Origin: Bacteroidota bacterium
GTDB lineage: Bacteria > Bacteroidota > Bacteroidia > Bacteroidales > F082
Reading direction: 5' to 3'
DNA: 54,029 nucleotides
NCBI GenBank assembly: GCA_024280235.1
Contig: JAJRQN010000017.1
Span: 1 to 54,029 of the forward strand
Of this stretch, positions 35,583 to 44,255 are shown one piece after another; position 1 is the first letter of the stretch; each line of letters starts with the position of its first letter. The translations under genes and the position numbers were made by a program. Under the pieces are notes generated by a model. The model saw only the letters and a list, made by a program, of their open reading frames with translations. It searched no databases and had not been told where the DNA came from.

Positions 35583-35701
35583 ATAAGTCCACCCCAAAGA
35601 TGTGCCTTCACTTTAAAATCCTTTTTCCATTTCACACATTTCAGCACTGAAAATTCGTAATTTTGTCCGGTGCAATAAAGCATGTATATTAAAAATAAAA
35701 C

Positions 35702-36508
35702 ATGGAATTAAACCTCAAACGGCCATTGGCTTTTTTCGATATAGAAAGCACCGGCCTGAATGTTTCCAAAGACCGAATCATAGAGCTTTGTATCATAAAA
35801 GCCCACCCCAACGGCAGCACAGAGACAAAGACATGGTTGCTTAATCCCGATTATCCCATTTCGGAAGAAGCCGAAAAAATTCACGGCATTTCACAGGAAA
35901 GTGTCAAAGACAAACCTACATTTAAGCAGGTGGCAAAAGATATTCAGCGTTTTCTAACCAACTGTGATCTCGCCGGCTATAACTCCAACCGTTTCGACAT
36001 TCCCATGCTGGTGGAAGAATTTCTGCGTGCCGGTGTGGATTTTGAAGTGGAAAATCGCCATTTTATCGATGTACAAAACATCTTTATGAAAATGGAACCA
36101 CGTACGTTAAAAGCTGCCTATCGGTTTTATGTTCAAAAAGAACTTGAAAATGCACATTCGGCCGATGCAGATGTAACCGCCACTTATGAAGTGCTGAAAG
36201 CTCAACTTGACCGTTACGCCGAATCGGTTTTTACCGACAAAGAAGGAACAACTTCCACACCTGTAAAGAATGATGTGGAAGCACTGGCAAAATTTTCCAC
36301 ACATCATCGTAACGCCGACCTCATGGGGCAGATTATTTACAATGACAAAAACGAAGAAGTGATTAACTTCGGCAAACACAAAGGCAAAACCGTAGAAGAC
36401 GTTTTCCGCCGCGAACCTTCATACTACGACTGGATGCAGAAAGCTGATTTGCCCCTCTATACTAAAAAACTACTGACAAAAATCAAGCTGCGCATGGCAG
36501 GAAAATAA
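35702..36508 (+). CDS. DnaQ-like 3'-5' exonuclease with C-terminal DUF3820-like region
   Basis: A 268-residue protein. Residues 8-170 form a DEDDh exonuclease: Exo I in FFDIESTGL (Asp, Glu), Exo II in AGYNSNRFDIPML (Asp), Exo III in HSADADVTAT (His and Asp), so all metal ligands are present. After a variable linker, residues 220-265 (INFGKHKGKTVEDVFRR and the DWMQKADLPLYTKK end) resemble the small DUF3820-type domain often attached to such nucleases. It acts on DNA or RNA ends in the cytoplasm; the substrate is unknown. It begins a plus-strand group of four genes. Confidence 0.88.
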   Translation: MELNLKRPLAFFDIESTGLNVSKDRIIELCIIKAHPNGSTETKTWLLNPDYPISEEAEKIHGISQESVKDKPTFKQVAKDIQRFLTNCDLAGYNSNRFDIPMLVEEFLRAGVDFEVENRHFIDVQNIFMKMEPRTLKAAYRFYVQKELENAHSADADVTATYEVLKAQLDRYAESVFTDKEGTTSTPVKNDVEALAKFSTHHRNADLMGQIIYNDKNEEVINFGKHKGKTVEDVFRREPSYYDWMQKADLPLYTKKLLTKIKLRMAGK

Positions 36509-36547
36509 TATCAAAAACCAAAGCAGCCCACAAGAAGAAATGACCTT

Positions 36548-37345
36548 ATGAAAGAAAAACAGTTCATCATTCTCAACTCTGCCATCCTGTATGTCATTGC
36601 ATTTTTATTAACGACCATATTCCACGAATTGGGTCATGCTCTGGCAGGGGTCCACTTTGGCAGCCAGCCGGTTCTACATCACAACTATGTAGAGCATCTG
36701 TCCATCCAATCATTGCCTGCCATAGTAAAAGTTTATATCGCCCTGGCAGGGCCGCTGGTTAGTCTTTTACAGGGCATTTTGGCAGGATGGCTTTTCCTGA
36801 AAATCAGAAGGCAAACACTTTTCAAACTTTTCTTGTTATGGTTTTCCATATTGGGGCTTGCCAATTTTTTCGGCTATTTGATGACCGGACCAATATTTCA
36901 GGAAGGCGACATCGGAAAAGTTTTCCAGCTGCTGAACACGCCCGTTTTCCTGCAAATTATCATCGCCATTGCCGGAGCGGCCATTCTGTTTTATGCTGCT
37001 TTTCAAATGACAATTCCATCTTTACAGTTCAGCTACAAGCCAGTATGGGTATCCGACGCAAAATCACGGAAACAGTTTGCCTTACATATTATTATCTTTC
37101 CATGGCTTATCGGGGCCACCCTTGTTACAATTTTATATTTGCCAATTATCGCGGTTGTAAGCATCATTTATCCCTTTACCAGCGGAATGATCTTTATCTT
37201 TCCATGGAAACATGCTAAGCGTGTAAACAACATACAAGTTTCGGAAGAAAGAAGTATTGGCAAACCTTCCGTTATTTTATACGCCTCACTTATCGTATTG
37301 ATTATCATCTTCAAGGGAGTACTTGCTCCCGGAATCGTATTTTAA
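36548..37345 (+). CDS. M50-like membrane metalloprotease
   Basis: A 265-residue polytopic membrane protein with about six hydrophobic segments. The first segment carries the zinc motif HELGHA (HExxH), and YIALAGPLVSLLQG resembles the conserved region before the second active-site motif of site-2-type proteases. The usual NPDG metal ligand motif is not clear, so the active site is only half supported. It lies 39 bases after the exonuclease gene. It may be a protease or a family member of unknown role. Confidence 0.6.
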   Translation: MKEKQFIILNSAILYVIAFLLTTIFHELGHALAGVHFGSQPVLHHNYVEHLSIQSLPAIVKVYIALAGPLVSLLQGILAGWLFLKIRRQTLFKLFLLWFSILGLANFFGYLMTGPIFQEGDIGKVFQLLNTPVFLQIIIAIAGAAILFYAAFQMTIPSLQFSYKPVWVSDAKSRKQFALHIIIFPWLIGATLVTILYLPIIAVVSIIYPFTSGMIFIFPWKHAKRVNNIQVSEERSIGKPSVILYASLIVLIIIFKGVLAPGIVF

Positions 37346-37389
37346 CAAAGAAACAAACACAACAAAGTCATAGAATTAAAAAAAAGACC

Positions 37390-38001
37390 ATGAAAATTAT
37401 TTGTATCGGACGTAATTATCGTGAACACGCCAAAGAATTGAACAATCCCGTTCCGGAAAAACCTGTCTTTTTTATGAAACCCGACACGGCATTGCTACAG
37501 AAAAACAATCCGTTTTTTTATCCCGGTTTTTCCAAAAACGTGCAATATGAAACAGAAATCGTATTGAAAATAAACCGCAACGGGAAACATATCGAAGAGA
37601 AATTTGCCCATAAATATTTTGATGAAATTGGTATTGGCATTGACTTTACCGCACGCGACCTGCAAGCTGAACAAAAGAAAAAAGGACTGCCATGGGAAAT
37701 TGCCAAGGCTTTTGACGGCTCCGCACCGGTGGGAAAATTTATCAGTAAAGATCAATTTCCCGACCTCAACAACATTCATTTCTCATTGAAAATCAATGGA
37801 GAAATACGACAGCAGGGGCATACGGCTGACATGATGTTCAGCTTCAACCGGATTATTGCTTATGTATCGCAATTCATTTCCCTGAAAATGGGCGACCTGA
37901 TCTTTACAGGAACTCCTTCGGGCGTCGGGCCAACCCAAATCGGCGACCACTACGATGTCTTTATCGAAGGTGCAAAGCTGTTGGAATTCAACGTAAAGTA
38001 A
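37390..38001 (+). CDS. Fumarylacetoacetate hydrolase family protein
   Basis: A 203-residue single-domain member of the FAH family, cytoplasmic, which hydrolyses C-C bonds in beta-keto acids or decarboxylates (as in YcgM/FAHD1). Typical blocks: IGRNYREHAKELNNPVPEKP, FFMKPDTALL, YETEIVLKI with the metal Glu, GIGIDFTARDLQ, and FTGTPSGVGP near the C-terminus. Metal-binding Glu residues and the Asp in DFTARDLQ are present. The next gene overlaps it by one base (TAATG). The substrate is not predictable. Confidence 0.9.
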   Translation: MKIICIGRNYREHAKELNNPVPEKPVFFMKPDTALLQKNNPFFYPGFSKNVQYETEIVLKINRNGKHIEEKFAHKYFDEIGIGIDFTARDLQAEQKKKGLPWEIAKAFDGSAPVGKFISKDQFPDLNNIHFSLKINGEIRQQGHTADMMFSFNRIIAYVSQFISLKMGDLIFTGTPSGVGPTQIGDHYDVFIEGAKLLEFNVK

Positions 38002-38696
38002 TGCGCGAAAAAGCGGTTTTTAACTGGAGTGGCGGCAAAGACTCCATGCTTGCCCTGCACAAAGTACTAAAAGAAGGACAATTTGAGGTGGTGGCTTTGC
38101 TTACCACACTAAACGAAAAATATAACCGTATCTCCATGCATGGTGTACGTGCGACACTGCTGGAAAAACAGACCGAAAGCCTGGGCATTCCCCTGAAGAA
38201 GATTCTGTTGCCGGAAATGGCAGATATGGAAATCTACTCCCGCATCATGCAACAGGAAACGGCATACTGGAAAAAACAGGGCGTTTCGGCTTTCCTTTTT
38301 GGGGATTTGTTCCTCGAAGACATCCGGGCCTATCGCGAAAAGCAACTTGCCGGAAGTGGTATCCGCCCTGTCTTCCCGGTATGGCAGTACGGCACCCGTC
38401 AAGCTGCGATTGACATTATACGCATGGGTTACAAAGCCGTACTTACCTCAGTGGATGCTTCCAAATTGGATGAACATTTTGCCGGAAAGGATTTTGACGA
38501 AAAACTGCTTGCCGACTTACCAGCAGAGGTGGATCCCTGCGGCGAGAACGGCGAATTTCATTCCTTTGTTTACAACGGGCCGCTGTTCTCAGAACCCATC
38601 GATTTTACAGCAGGCGATACCGTTTTTAAAAGTTACGAAATAAAAGAATCCTCTGTCAGCACCGGTTTCTATTTTTCCGACCTGATCCCGGTGTAA
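38001..38696 (+). CDS. Dph6-related PP-loop ATP pyrophosphatase
   Basis: A 231-residue protein of the adenine nucleotide alpha-hydrolase fold. The PP-loop SGGKDSMLAL binds ATP, and the HGVRATLLEKQTESLGIPL and GDLFLEDIR blocks are typical of the Dph6/DUF71 group; GENGEFHSFVYNGPLF is its C-terminal signature. In eukaryotes and archaea this enzyme amidates diphthine on EF2; bacteria lack diphthamide, so the bacterial role is unknown. The start ATG overlaps the stop of the FAH gene, so translation is probably coupled. Confidence 0.88.
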   Translation: MREKAVFNWSGGKDSMLALHKVLKEGQFEVVALLTTLNEKYNRISMHGVRATLLEKQTESLGIPLKKILLPEMADMEIYSRIMQQETAYWKKQGVSAFLFGDLFLEDIRAYREKQLAGSGIRPVFPVWQYGTRQAAIDIIRMGYKAVLTSVDASKLDEHFAGKDFDEKLLADLPAEVDPCGENGEFHSFVYNGPLFSEPIDFTAGDTVFKSYEIKESSVSTGFYFSDLIPV

Positions 38697-38747
38697 TCAT
38701 TAGCTGTCCTGTGCCAGCAAAGCAGCTCCGAGAGCACCACTATATTG

Positions 38748-39467
38748 CTAAAAGGGCGTAGTTTCTATTTTGGTTTCCAAAATATTCTCCAAAGCATCCA
38801 CCAGTCCTACATTGAGTGCCACACCGCCACTCATGGCTACCGGAGGAATCATCCCCAGCCTTTTTACCATGGAAGCAATACGCCGGGCAATGGATAGATG
38901 AATACCGGATGTGATGTCTTCACGGTTTTCACCTTTGGCTACCAGCGAAATAATTTCCGACTCGGCAAACACCGTACATACACTGCTGATTTTAGAGGGA
39001 TTTTTCGATTGCAACGCCAACAGGCCAAACTCGTGAATTTCCGTTTCCATAGCCCGGGCCATCACATCCAAAAAACGGCCGGTACCCGCTGCACACTTGT
39101 CGTTCATCACAAAATTAGCCACATTGCCGTTTTTATCCAAAACAATCACCTTGCTATCCTGTCCGCCAATATCGATAATGGTACGGATGTGCGGCATTTG
39201 AAAATAAATTCCTTTTCCGTGGCATATAATCTCCGTTACCGCTCTGTCGGCAAAATCAATACTGTTGCGACCATAACCGGTAGAAATAATTTTACCGATA
39301 TCCTCCTGTCTTATTCCTGCTTTTTGCAACAACTCATCGAAAAGTTTATCTCCGGCTTTTTTCGAATTGTACCCTACGGGGATCAGGTGTTTTTCCAAAA
39401 TATTGTTTTCCTCCAACAGCACTGCCTTGGCTGTTAACGATCCAATATCTATTCCCAATGAAATCAT
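38748..39467 (-). CDS. 2-hydroxyacyl-CoA dehydratase activase (BadF/BadG/HgdC), C-terminally truncated by TAG
   Basis: An ASKHA-fold ATPase whose homodimer holds one [4Fe-4S] cluster and passes one electron, driven by ATP, to the dehydratase. Signatures: GIDIGSLTAKAVLL and DIGGQDSK (phosphate loops), the two cluster cysteines in NDKCAAGTGRFLD and SVCTVFAESEI, and MSGGVALN. A TAG at 38748-38750 ends it at 239 residues. The same frame continues for 16 codons, QYSGALGAALLAQDS, to a TAA at 38700-38702; this SGALGAAL block is the usual last helix of the family (255-260 residues). So the stop is premature by one substitution, or a sequence error. The dehydratase gene ends 1 base upstream of it. Confidence 0.88.
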   Translation of the reverse strand: MISLGIDIGSLTAKAVLLEENNILEKHLIPVGYNSKKAGDKLFDELLQKAGIRQEDIGKIISTGYGRNSIDFADRAVTEIICHGKGIYFQMPHIRTIIDIGGQDSKVIVLDKNGNVANFVMNDKCAAGTGRFLDVMARAMETEIHEFGLLALQSKNPSKISSVCTVFAESEIISLVAKGENREDITSGIHLSIARRIASMVKRLGMIPPVAMSGGVALNVGLVDALENILETKIETTPF

Positions 39468-39468
39468 A

Positions 39469-40680
39469 TTATTTCCTTCTTTGTTTTATCACTTCCATAA
39501 ATGCATCAATCCGTGCCTCTGCCTGGCTTTCCGAGAACTTGCGTTCGTCGGTCATGTCAGCTTCAATCATCAAAACCGGAATATCCTCATCCTGCAGCAG
39601 ATTTTGGATATCGTACTGACCGAAAGAATAGGGTTTACAACTCCGGTTGGAATGCATGACCAGTCCGTCTACATCGTATTGTTTTATAAACCGTTTGATG
39701 GCATCTGCCATTTGGTCCACACCCACGTTGAGATGAATACGCGTATAAGCCTCACCCATGGAACCCAAAAAGTCATTTTCATCAATATAATCAATTACGC
39801 CACACCACGCTTGCGTATAGGTATCGGCCACAAGTGCTGCCTGATGGGAAGCAAACTTTTCCGACAGCCAGCGCATGCGAAACCAAATGGGAAGGTTGTC
39901 CCACAGCAGACGGTATTTCTCGTTGTCCACCGCCCCGATATTGTTCCGGTTGCGTTCTTCCAGCTCTTTCAACAACTCCCGATAGTATTTTACCACCACT
40001 TTTTTCCCGCGAAGGGTAACAATAAGCGCCAAATGAAAAAAAGCATCAAAAGCCGTCATGGGACTGGGTTTGTGTTCTGCTGTCTCCAAAACATTTTTCC
40101 ACAGCCTCATGGCTTCCAGCGAAAGCTTCCCAACCTTTTGCATCTTCTTATAATTAAACTTTTTACCGGTGTGTTTTTCCAGAAATTTAATGTATTCCTT
40201 CGTTTGTTCATTGACATATCCGCGGGCTTCATCAGTAAATTCAGTATGTACAAAAGGAGTATCGTAAATAAACAGGGGCACGTTAAACCGACGGGCCTGT
40301 ATCTCGTACCATTTGAGTACCGTTCCGCAAATATTATTGCTGCAAATGAGCATATCCGGTTCGGGAAGACCGCCTTTTATGGGACTTTCTTTGGTAATGG
40401 AGGAAGTTATATCGTTTTTGGTGTAGGAACACACATCCGATGAATAGCCCAACCCTTCCGCAAACTCCGACATCCTACCGCCCATTTTGGAAGCTCCTAT
40501 CATGGCTCCGTGGTTTTCGGGATAAACGGGTATAATATTCATGGCAATAAGTGGTTCTACAGGTCCACCGCTTGTGATCCATGCTACCTTTTTTCCAATA
40601 TACCGTGCATATTTTGCTTCAATGTAGTACCACTTCATGATACTCTTCATCTTTCTCGTTGCTTTCAGCCTTTCTGCCAT
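39469..40680 (-). CDS. 2-hydroxyacyl-CoA dehydratase-type subunit (larger)
   Basis: A 403-residue protein of the HgdA/HgdB/BcrB family, whose members carry a [4Fe-4S] cluster and act in radical dehydration or ring reduction of CoA thioesters. Cysteines conserved in the family are visible in SSDVCSYTKND, MLICSNNICGTVLKWYE and NRSCKPYSFGQ. It forms an operon with a second subunit, the activase and a CoA ligase. Benzoyl-CoA reductase has two activase-type and two catalytic-type subunits, whereas only one activase is here, so a 2-hydroxyacyl-CoA dehydratase is more likely. The substrate is unknown. Confidence 0.87.
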   Translation of the reverse strand: MAERLKATRKMKSIMKWYYIEAKYARYIGKKVAWITSGGPVEPLIAMNIIPVYPENHGAMIGASKMGGRMSEFAEGLGYSSDVCSYTKNDITSSITKESPIKGGLPEPDMLICSNNICGTVLKWYEIQARRFNVPLFIYDTPFVHTEFTDEARGYVNEQTKEYIKFLEKHTGKKFNYKKMQKVGKLSLEAMRLWKNVLETAEHKPSPMTAFDAFFHLALIVTLRGKKVVVKYYRELLKELEERNRNNIGAVDNEKYRLLWDNLPIWFRMRWLSEKFASHQAALVADTYTQAWCGVIDYIDENDFLGSMGEAYTRIHLNVGVDQMADAIKRFIKQYDVDGLVMHSNRSCKPYSFGQYDIQNLLQDEDIPVLMIEADMTDERKFSESQAEARIDAFMEVIKQRRK

Positions 40681-40731
40681 AAGAATAAATCTTTGTTATT
40701 CAATCGTCATTTGGATTGTATATTGCCGAAT

Positions 40732-41853
40732 TTATAATATTTCGAGCATCGTATCGATACGGGTGCGCATCTGCTCATCCACTTCGTTGTGGCGATCCAT
40801 TTCAACAAGCAAAAAAGGAATTTCCATCTTTTCCAGTTCGGTTTTTATATCGGGATAGTCGAACGAAAAGGGTTCGCAAAATTTCAACAGCATAAACAAG
40901 ATGCCATCGATTTTGTGTTCATTCACTAATTTTTTCAGGTTTTCCATTTGGAATGTTACCCCAAGATGTTTGGCCGGGCAGACATATCTTTCGGTAAACC
41001 TTCCGGCGATAGCCTGTACCGGATTTTTATTTTCATCCGCCAGCCCTTCAAAATAGCGCGAGCCGCTACAAAGGTCATCCCATACCACCACAGCGGCTTT
41101 ATTTTCAATCATTTTGTAAATATCGGGATGACTGCATACGCTGCCTGAAATCAGAATACGTTTGATCTTTTTATCGGGAGCAGGGGATTTGCTCAACGCT
41201 GCCAAAACAACGTCGAGTAAGTCCACCACCTCCCGTTTGTCCATCACCATAGAAGCTTTTACCATGGCGGAGAGGTCAGCACCGGTAAGAATTCCGGGAT
41301 GTTCCGATTGTAATTGGTAAAGCCGGATCAGCCTACGGCGCATGTTGTTCATCAGGACAGTGGCTTCTTTCAGGTTACGCTCGGTAATAGTTGTGTCCAA
41401 CGCTTTTCCCAAATCTTTTTGAAAACGCACAAGCACATTCAGGAAATAGGATTTTGCCAAAGACGAATCAAGTTTCACAGGTAATAACACATAGAAATGT
41501 AACGATGGAATATTCAGCCGCCAGATATCCGACAGCCGTTGAATAGAATCACAAGCATGGGGAAAAACCACCCCATCGAGAAAATCGAGTTTTCCCGATA
41601 GGCCATCTTCGAGCATACCACGCACCATGGAACAGCCATAAGCCTGTATGTGGGCATCAGCACCGGAAAAGCTCTGCGACTCGCCAAAAACACGGAAAGG
41701 GTGAGCACCGGCGGCAAGGATAAACTCCTCCGGTGTAAAAGCACAGGTAGAACCTATCATCTTTTTTCCCGTATTAGTTTTTAGTTCTTGCAGATAACCG
41801 TATGGGTTATGTGCTATTTCTCTGAATTTTCTTATTGCCATTTCCTTATCCAT
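40732..41853 (-). CDS. 2-hydroxyacyl-CoA dehydratase-type subunit (smaller)
   Basis: A 373-residue member of the same family, probably the partner subunit. Family cysteines lie in GSTCAFTPEE, AYGCSMVRGM, FPHACDSIQRLSDIW, DDLCSGSRYF and KFCEPFSFDYPDIK. It lies between the CoA ligase and the larger subunit on the minus strand, with gaps of 76 and 51 bases. The two subunits are divergent from each other, as expected for a heterodimer. Confidence 0.87.
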   Translation of the reverse strand: MDKEMAIRKFREIAHNPYGYLQELKTNTGKKMIGSTCAFTPEEFILAAGAHPFRVFGESQSFSGADAHIQAYGCSMVRGMLEDGLSGKLDFLDGVVFPHACDSIQRLSDIWRLNIPSLHFYVLLPVKLDSSLAKSYFLNVLVRFQKDLGKALDTTITERNLKEATVLMNNMRRRLIRLYQLQSEHPGILTGADLSAMVKASMVMDKREVVDLLDVVLAALSKSPAPDKKIKRILISGSVCSHPDIYKMIENKAAVVVWDDLCSGSRYFEGLADENKNPVQAIAGRFTERYVCPAKHLGVTFQMENLKKLVNEHKIDGILFMLLKFCEPFSFDYPDIKTELEKMEIPFLLVEMDRHNEVDEQMRTRIDTMLEIL

Positions 41854-41929
41854 ATCGTTTTCAATTGATTGCTATTTTTATCTGTATCATTATTCTTTTG
41901 GAAATACTATAAAACCATCGTGATAATAT

Positions 41930-43630
41930 TTACTCCGTTGTTGTGTGTCTGGAATGGCTTTCCATCTCTTCAAGTTTACGGAAATCCACTTTCCCGATTT
42001 TTGTCAGCGGTAATTTTTCCATAAACTTAATTTCACGTGGACAGCTCCATTTTATCAGCTTCTGTCGTACAAAATCAATGATGTCCTTTTCTTTTTCAGG
42101 TGAAGCCAACGAGGGATTATGCAGTTCTACAAAAGCTTTAATCCGCGTCATTTGATAAGTATCCTCTATACCTATGACACAGGCAAATTTCACATCTTCA
42201 TGCTGGCAAATCACATTTTCCACCTCCGAGGGATAAACATTCATCCCCGATGATTTAATCATCCTTTTCAAACGTTGTTTGAAATAGAAAAAACCATCTT
42301 TATCGCGGTAACCTAAATCGCCTGTATGTAACCATATTTTGCCATCATCATGCACTTTCAACGTTGCAGCAGTTTCTACAGGGTTGTTCAGATAGCCTTT
42401 CATCACTGCCGGTCCGTTGATACAAATCTCCCCTATTTCACCATAAGGCTGCTCATTGAAAGTACCGGTTTCCACTATTTTGACATTAATATCGGGGAAA
42501 GGTAAGCCGATGGAACCTTCGCGGTATTCATCTGCCGGCAAAGCCATAATAGCCGTTACTGCTTCTGTAAGGCCGTAGCCTTCGAGTAAAACCGACGTTC
42601 CTCCGTTTTTTCTGACCGTACGGTCAAACTCCTCTTTCAGCGATCGCTGCAGTGTATCGGCACCGGAGAAAGCCATTTTTAAAAAGCTCAAATCTCCGTT
42701 TATAAACTTTTTCTCATCGAGTAATGCTTTAAAGAGGGTGGGCACACCAATGAGAAAAGTGGGCTTTTTCTTTTGTATCAACCCTGCCACTTCTTTCACC
42801 GTAAATTTGGGAATGAGCACTGTTTTGGCACCGGCCAGCAAAGCTGCATTTACGCAAACACTCAACCCGAAACCGTGAAAAACAGGCAAAATCGCCAGAA
42901 TGGTATCTGTTTCGTCCAATTTACCCCAGGCAGCCACCATCATACCTTCGGAGACAATGTTTTTGTTCGTCAGCATCACGCCTTTGGGAATGCCGGTTGT
43001 GCCGCCGCTAAACAAAATCACCGCAAGAGCATTGCTGTCAACATGGGCAGTTTCCACGGTCTTCTTGCAGGAATTTTTAAATTCTTCCAGACGGAGTATC
43101 CAGCTTTTGGCAGGTTTTATCCTTTTAGGAAGAGAAATCAGATTGTACGCCAGTTTTTTGACAGCCGGCATATAAGCAGATATCCTGGTTATAAACAGTT
43201 TCTCCAGCGGAATTTCACTTTTGATATGTACAATTTTTTCGTAAAAAATATCCAGCGTCAGCGCAAAGCGCGATGGACACAGCGTGAGATAATGTTTCAG
43301 CTCCTCTTCGGTAGAGAGCGGATGGACAAAGGCAGCCACACCCCCCAGCTTGTTTACGGCATAAAAAGCCAGAATACCCTGCGGCGAAGTAGGCATAATA
43401 ATGCTCATGGTATCGCCTTGTCGAAAACCTGCCTGCCGGAAAATGCAGGCAAATTTATCAATTTGTTTTCCCATTTCTTCGTAAGTTGCCATTTTGTCAA
43501 GAAAATCATAGGCAACGGCATGGGGATGCTCCTCAATACTTTTATTCAACAAATCATACAACGAACCTTCGGGACAGGTAAGAGACACAGGCACCTCTCC
43601 ATAAAACTTATGCCAGTCTTTATGTTTCAT
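41930..43630 (-). CDS. AMP-dependent acyl-CoA ligase
   Basis: A 566-residue ANL-superfamily enzyme that activates a carboxylic acid to its CoA thioester with ATP. The P-loop VILFSGGTTGIPKGVMLT, the A5 motif GYGLTEA, the A7 motif LHTGDLGYRDKDGFF, and the catalytic Lys in LTKIGKVDFRKL near the C-terminus are present. It leads the minus-strand operon with the dehydratase pair and activase, so it likely supplies their CoA substrate; a small hydroxy or aromatic acid is a guess. The product has no signal peptide. A weak TATTTTTTG lies upstream. Confidence 0.92.
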   Translation of the reverse strand: MKHKDWHKFYGEVPVSLTCPEGSLYDLLNKSIEEHPHAVAYDFLDKMATYEEMGKQIDKFACIFRQAGFRQGDTMSIIMPTSPQGILAFYAVNKLGGVAAFVHPLSTEEELKHYLTLCPSRFALTLDIFYEKIVHIKSEIPLEKLFITRISAYMPAVKKLAYNLISLPKRIKPAKSWILRLEEFKNSCKKTVETAHVDSNALAVILFSGGTTGIPKGVMLTNKNIVSEGMMVAAWGKLDETDTILAILPVFHGFGLSVCVNAALLAGAKTVLIPKFTVKEVAGLIQKKKPTFLIGVPTLFKALLDEKKFINGDLSFLKMAFSGADTLQRSLKEEFDRTVRKNGGTSVLLEGYGLTEAVTAIMALPADEYREGSIGLPFPDINVKIVETGTFNEQPYGEIGEICINGPAVMKGYLNNPVETAATLKVHDDGKIWLHTGDLGYRDKDGFFYFKQRLKRMIKSSGMNVYPSEVENVICQHEDVKFACVIGIEDTYQMTRIKAFVELHNPSLASPEKEKDIIDFVRQKLIKWSCPREIKFMEKLPLTKIGKVDFRKLEEMESHSRHTTTE

Positions 43631-44243
43631 TTCCGGTCTGTTTTTAGTTTGTGAAAATTAAACAAAAAATACTAAGTACATGACAAGAATTGACAATATT
43701 TTTTTTAAATATCGAATCCCGAATAACTCTGCCTGTCCGGTCAGGTGGATATTTCAAAATATTGAAGCATAATTTACATCTTAGATCAACATTTATTAAC
43801 AGACATTCGATGTTTTATTTATCTCAGTATAATTCCACAAGCAGAAAGCTAATCGGGATTTGTACCGCGTCTCGCCTCTTACCTCAGGCAAGATAGTTCA
43901 GGGAAGAAGCCCAAACAAGCGGAGCATAATAACATACGTTAAAACGCGCCAGTGGAATAGATATAAATATCTTTTACTCCTGCAAAAAAGAAAGTTCGTC
44001 TCAGAACAATTCCTGGCACAGGTATAAGTGTAAGCACCAGCGAGAAATTTCCACGCTACGGTTGACCTATTAGCAAAAGCCCCCTTTTCCAGAGTATTTT
44101 CAATAACCGGTAAATCCCCACGGCAGTGCCACCACACAGTCTGGCACACAAACTGTCTTGGAATTGTGACTGTGGCAAAAGTGGTTGAAACCCTGTCGGA
44201 AGTTACAAATTGGAAATATCTCAAGACACAACTTCCATTTTTG
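43631..44243. other. Intergenic region between CoA ligase and trmD, with repeat A fragment
   Basis: No gene is recognised. At 43861-43899 it carries a copy of the hairpin part of repeat A: TGTACC, then GTCTCGCCTC, then AGGCAAGATAG; compare 3998-4035. A short inverted repeat GTGCCA / TGGCAC lies near 44126-44150. A minus-strand open frame through 43898-44278 is cysteine- and arginine-rich without family resemblance and is not called. Confidence 0.45.
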
Positions 44244-44251
44244 TATCTTTG
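44244..44251 (+). promoter_or_regulatory. -7 box directly before trmD
   Basis: TATCTTTG fits TAnnTTTG and lies 4 bases before the trmD ATG, as for aroB. If used, transcription would begin at or next to the start codon. No -33 TTTG at ideal distance. Confidence 0.45.
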
Positions 44252-44255
44252 CACT

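Noticed and set aside
35343-35660. Open frame of 105 codons in the GC-rich island
   Set aside because: Its composition reflects the palindromic repeat; such frames arise in these repeats.
38748-38750. Pyrrolysine read-through of the TAG in the activase gene
   Set aside because: No pyl genes are in the window, and an ordinary mutation or sequencing error is simpler; a TAA in another gene shows the same pattern.
38748-43630. Naming the operon benzoyl-CoA reductase
   Set aside because: That enzyme needs two activase-type subunits; only one is present.
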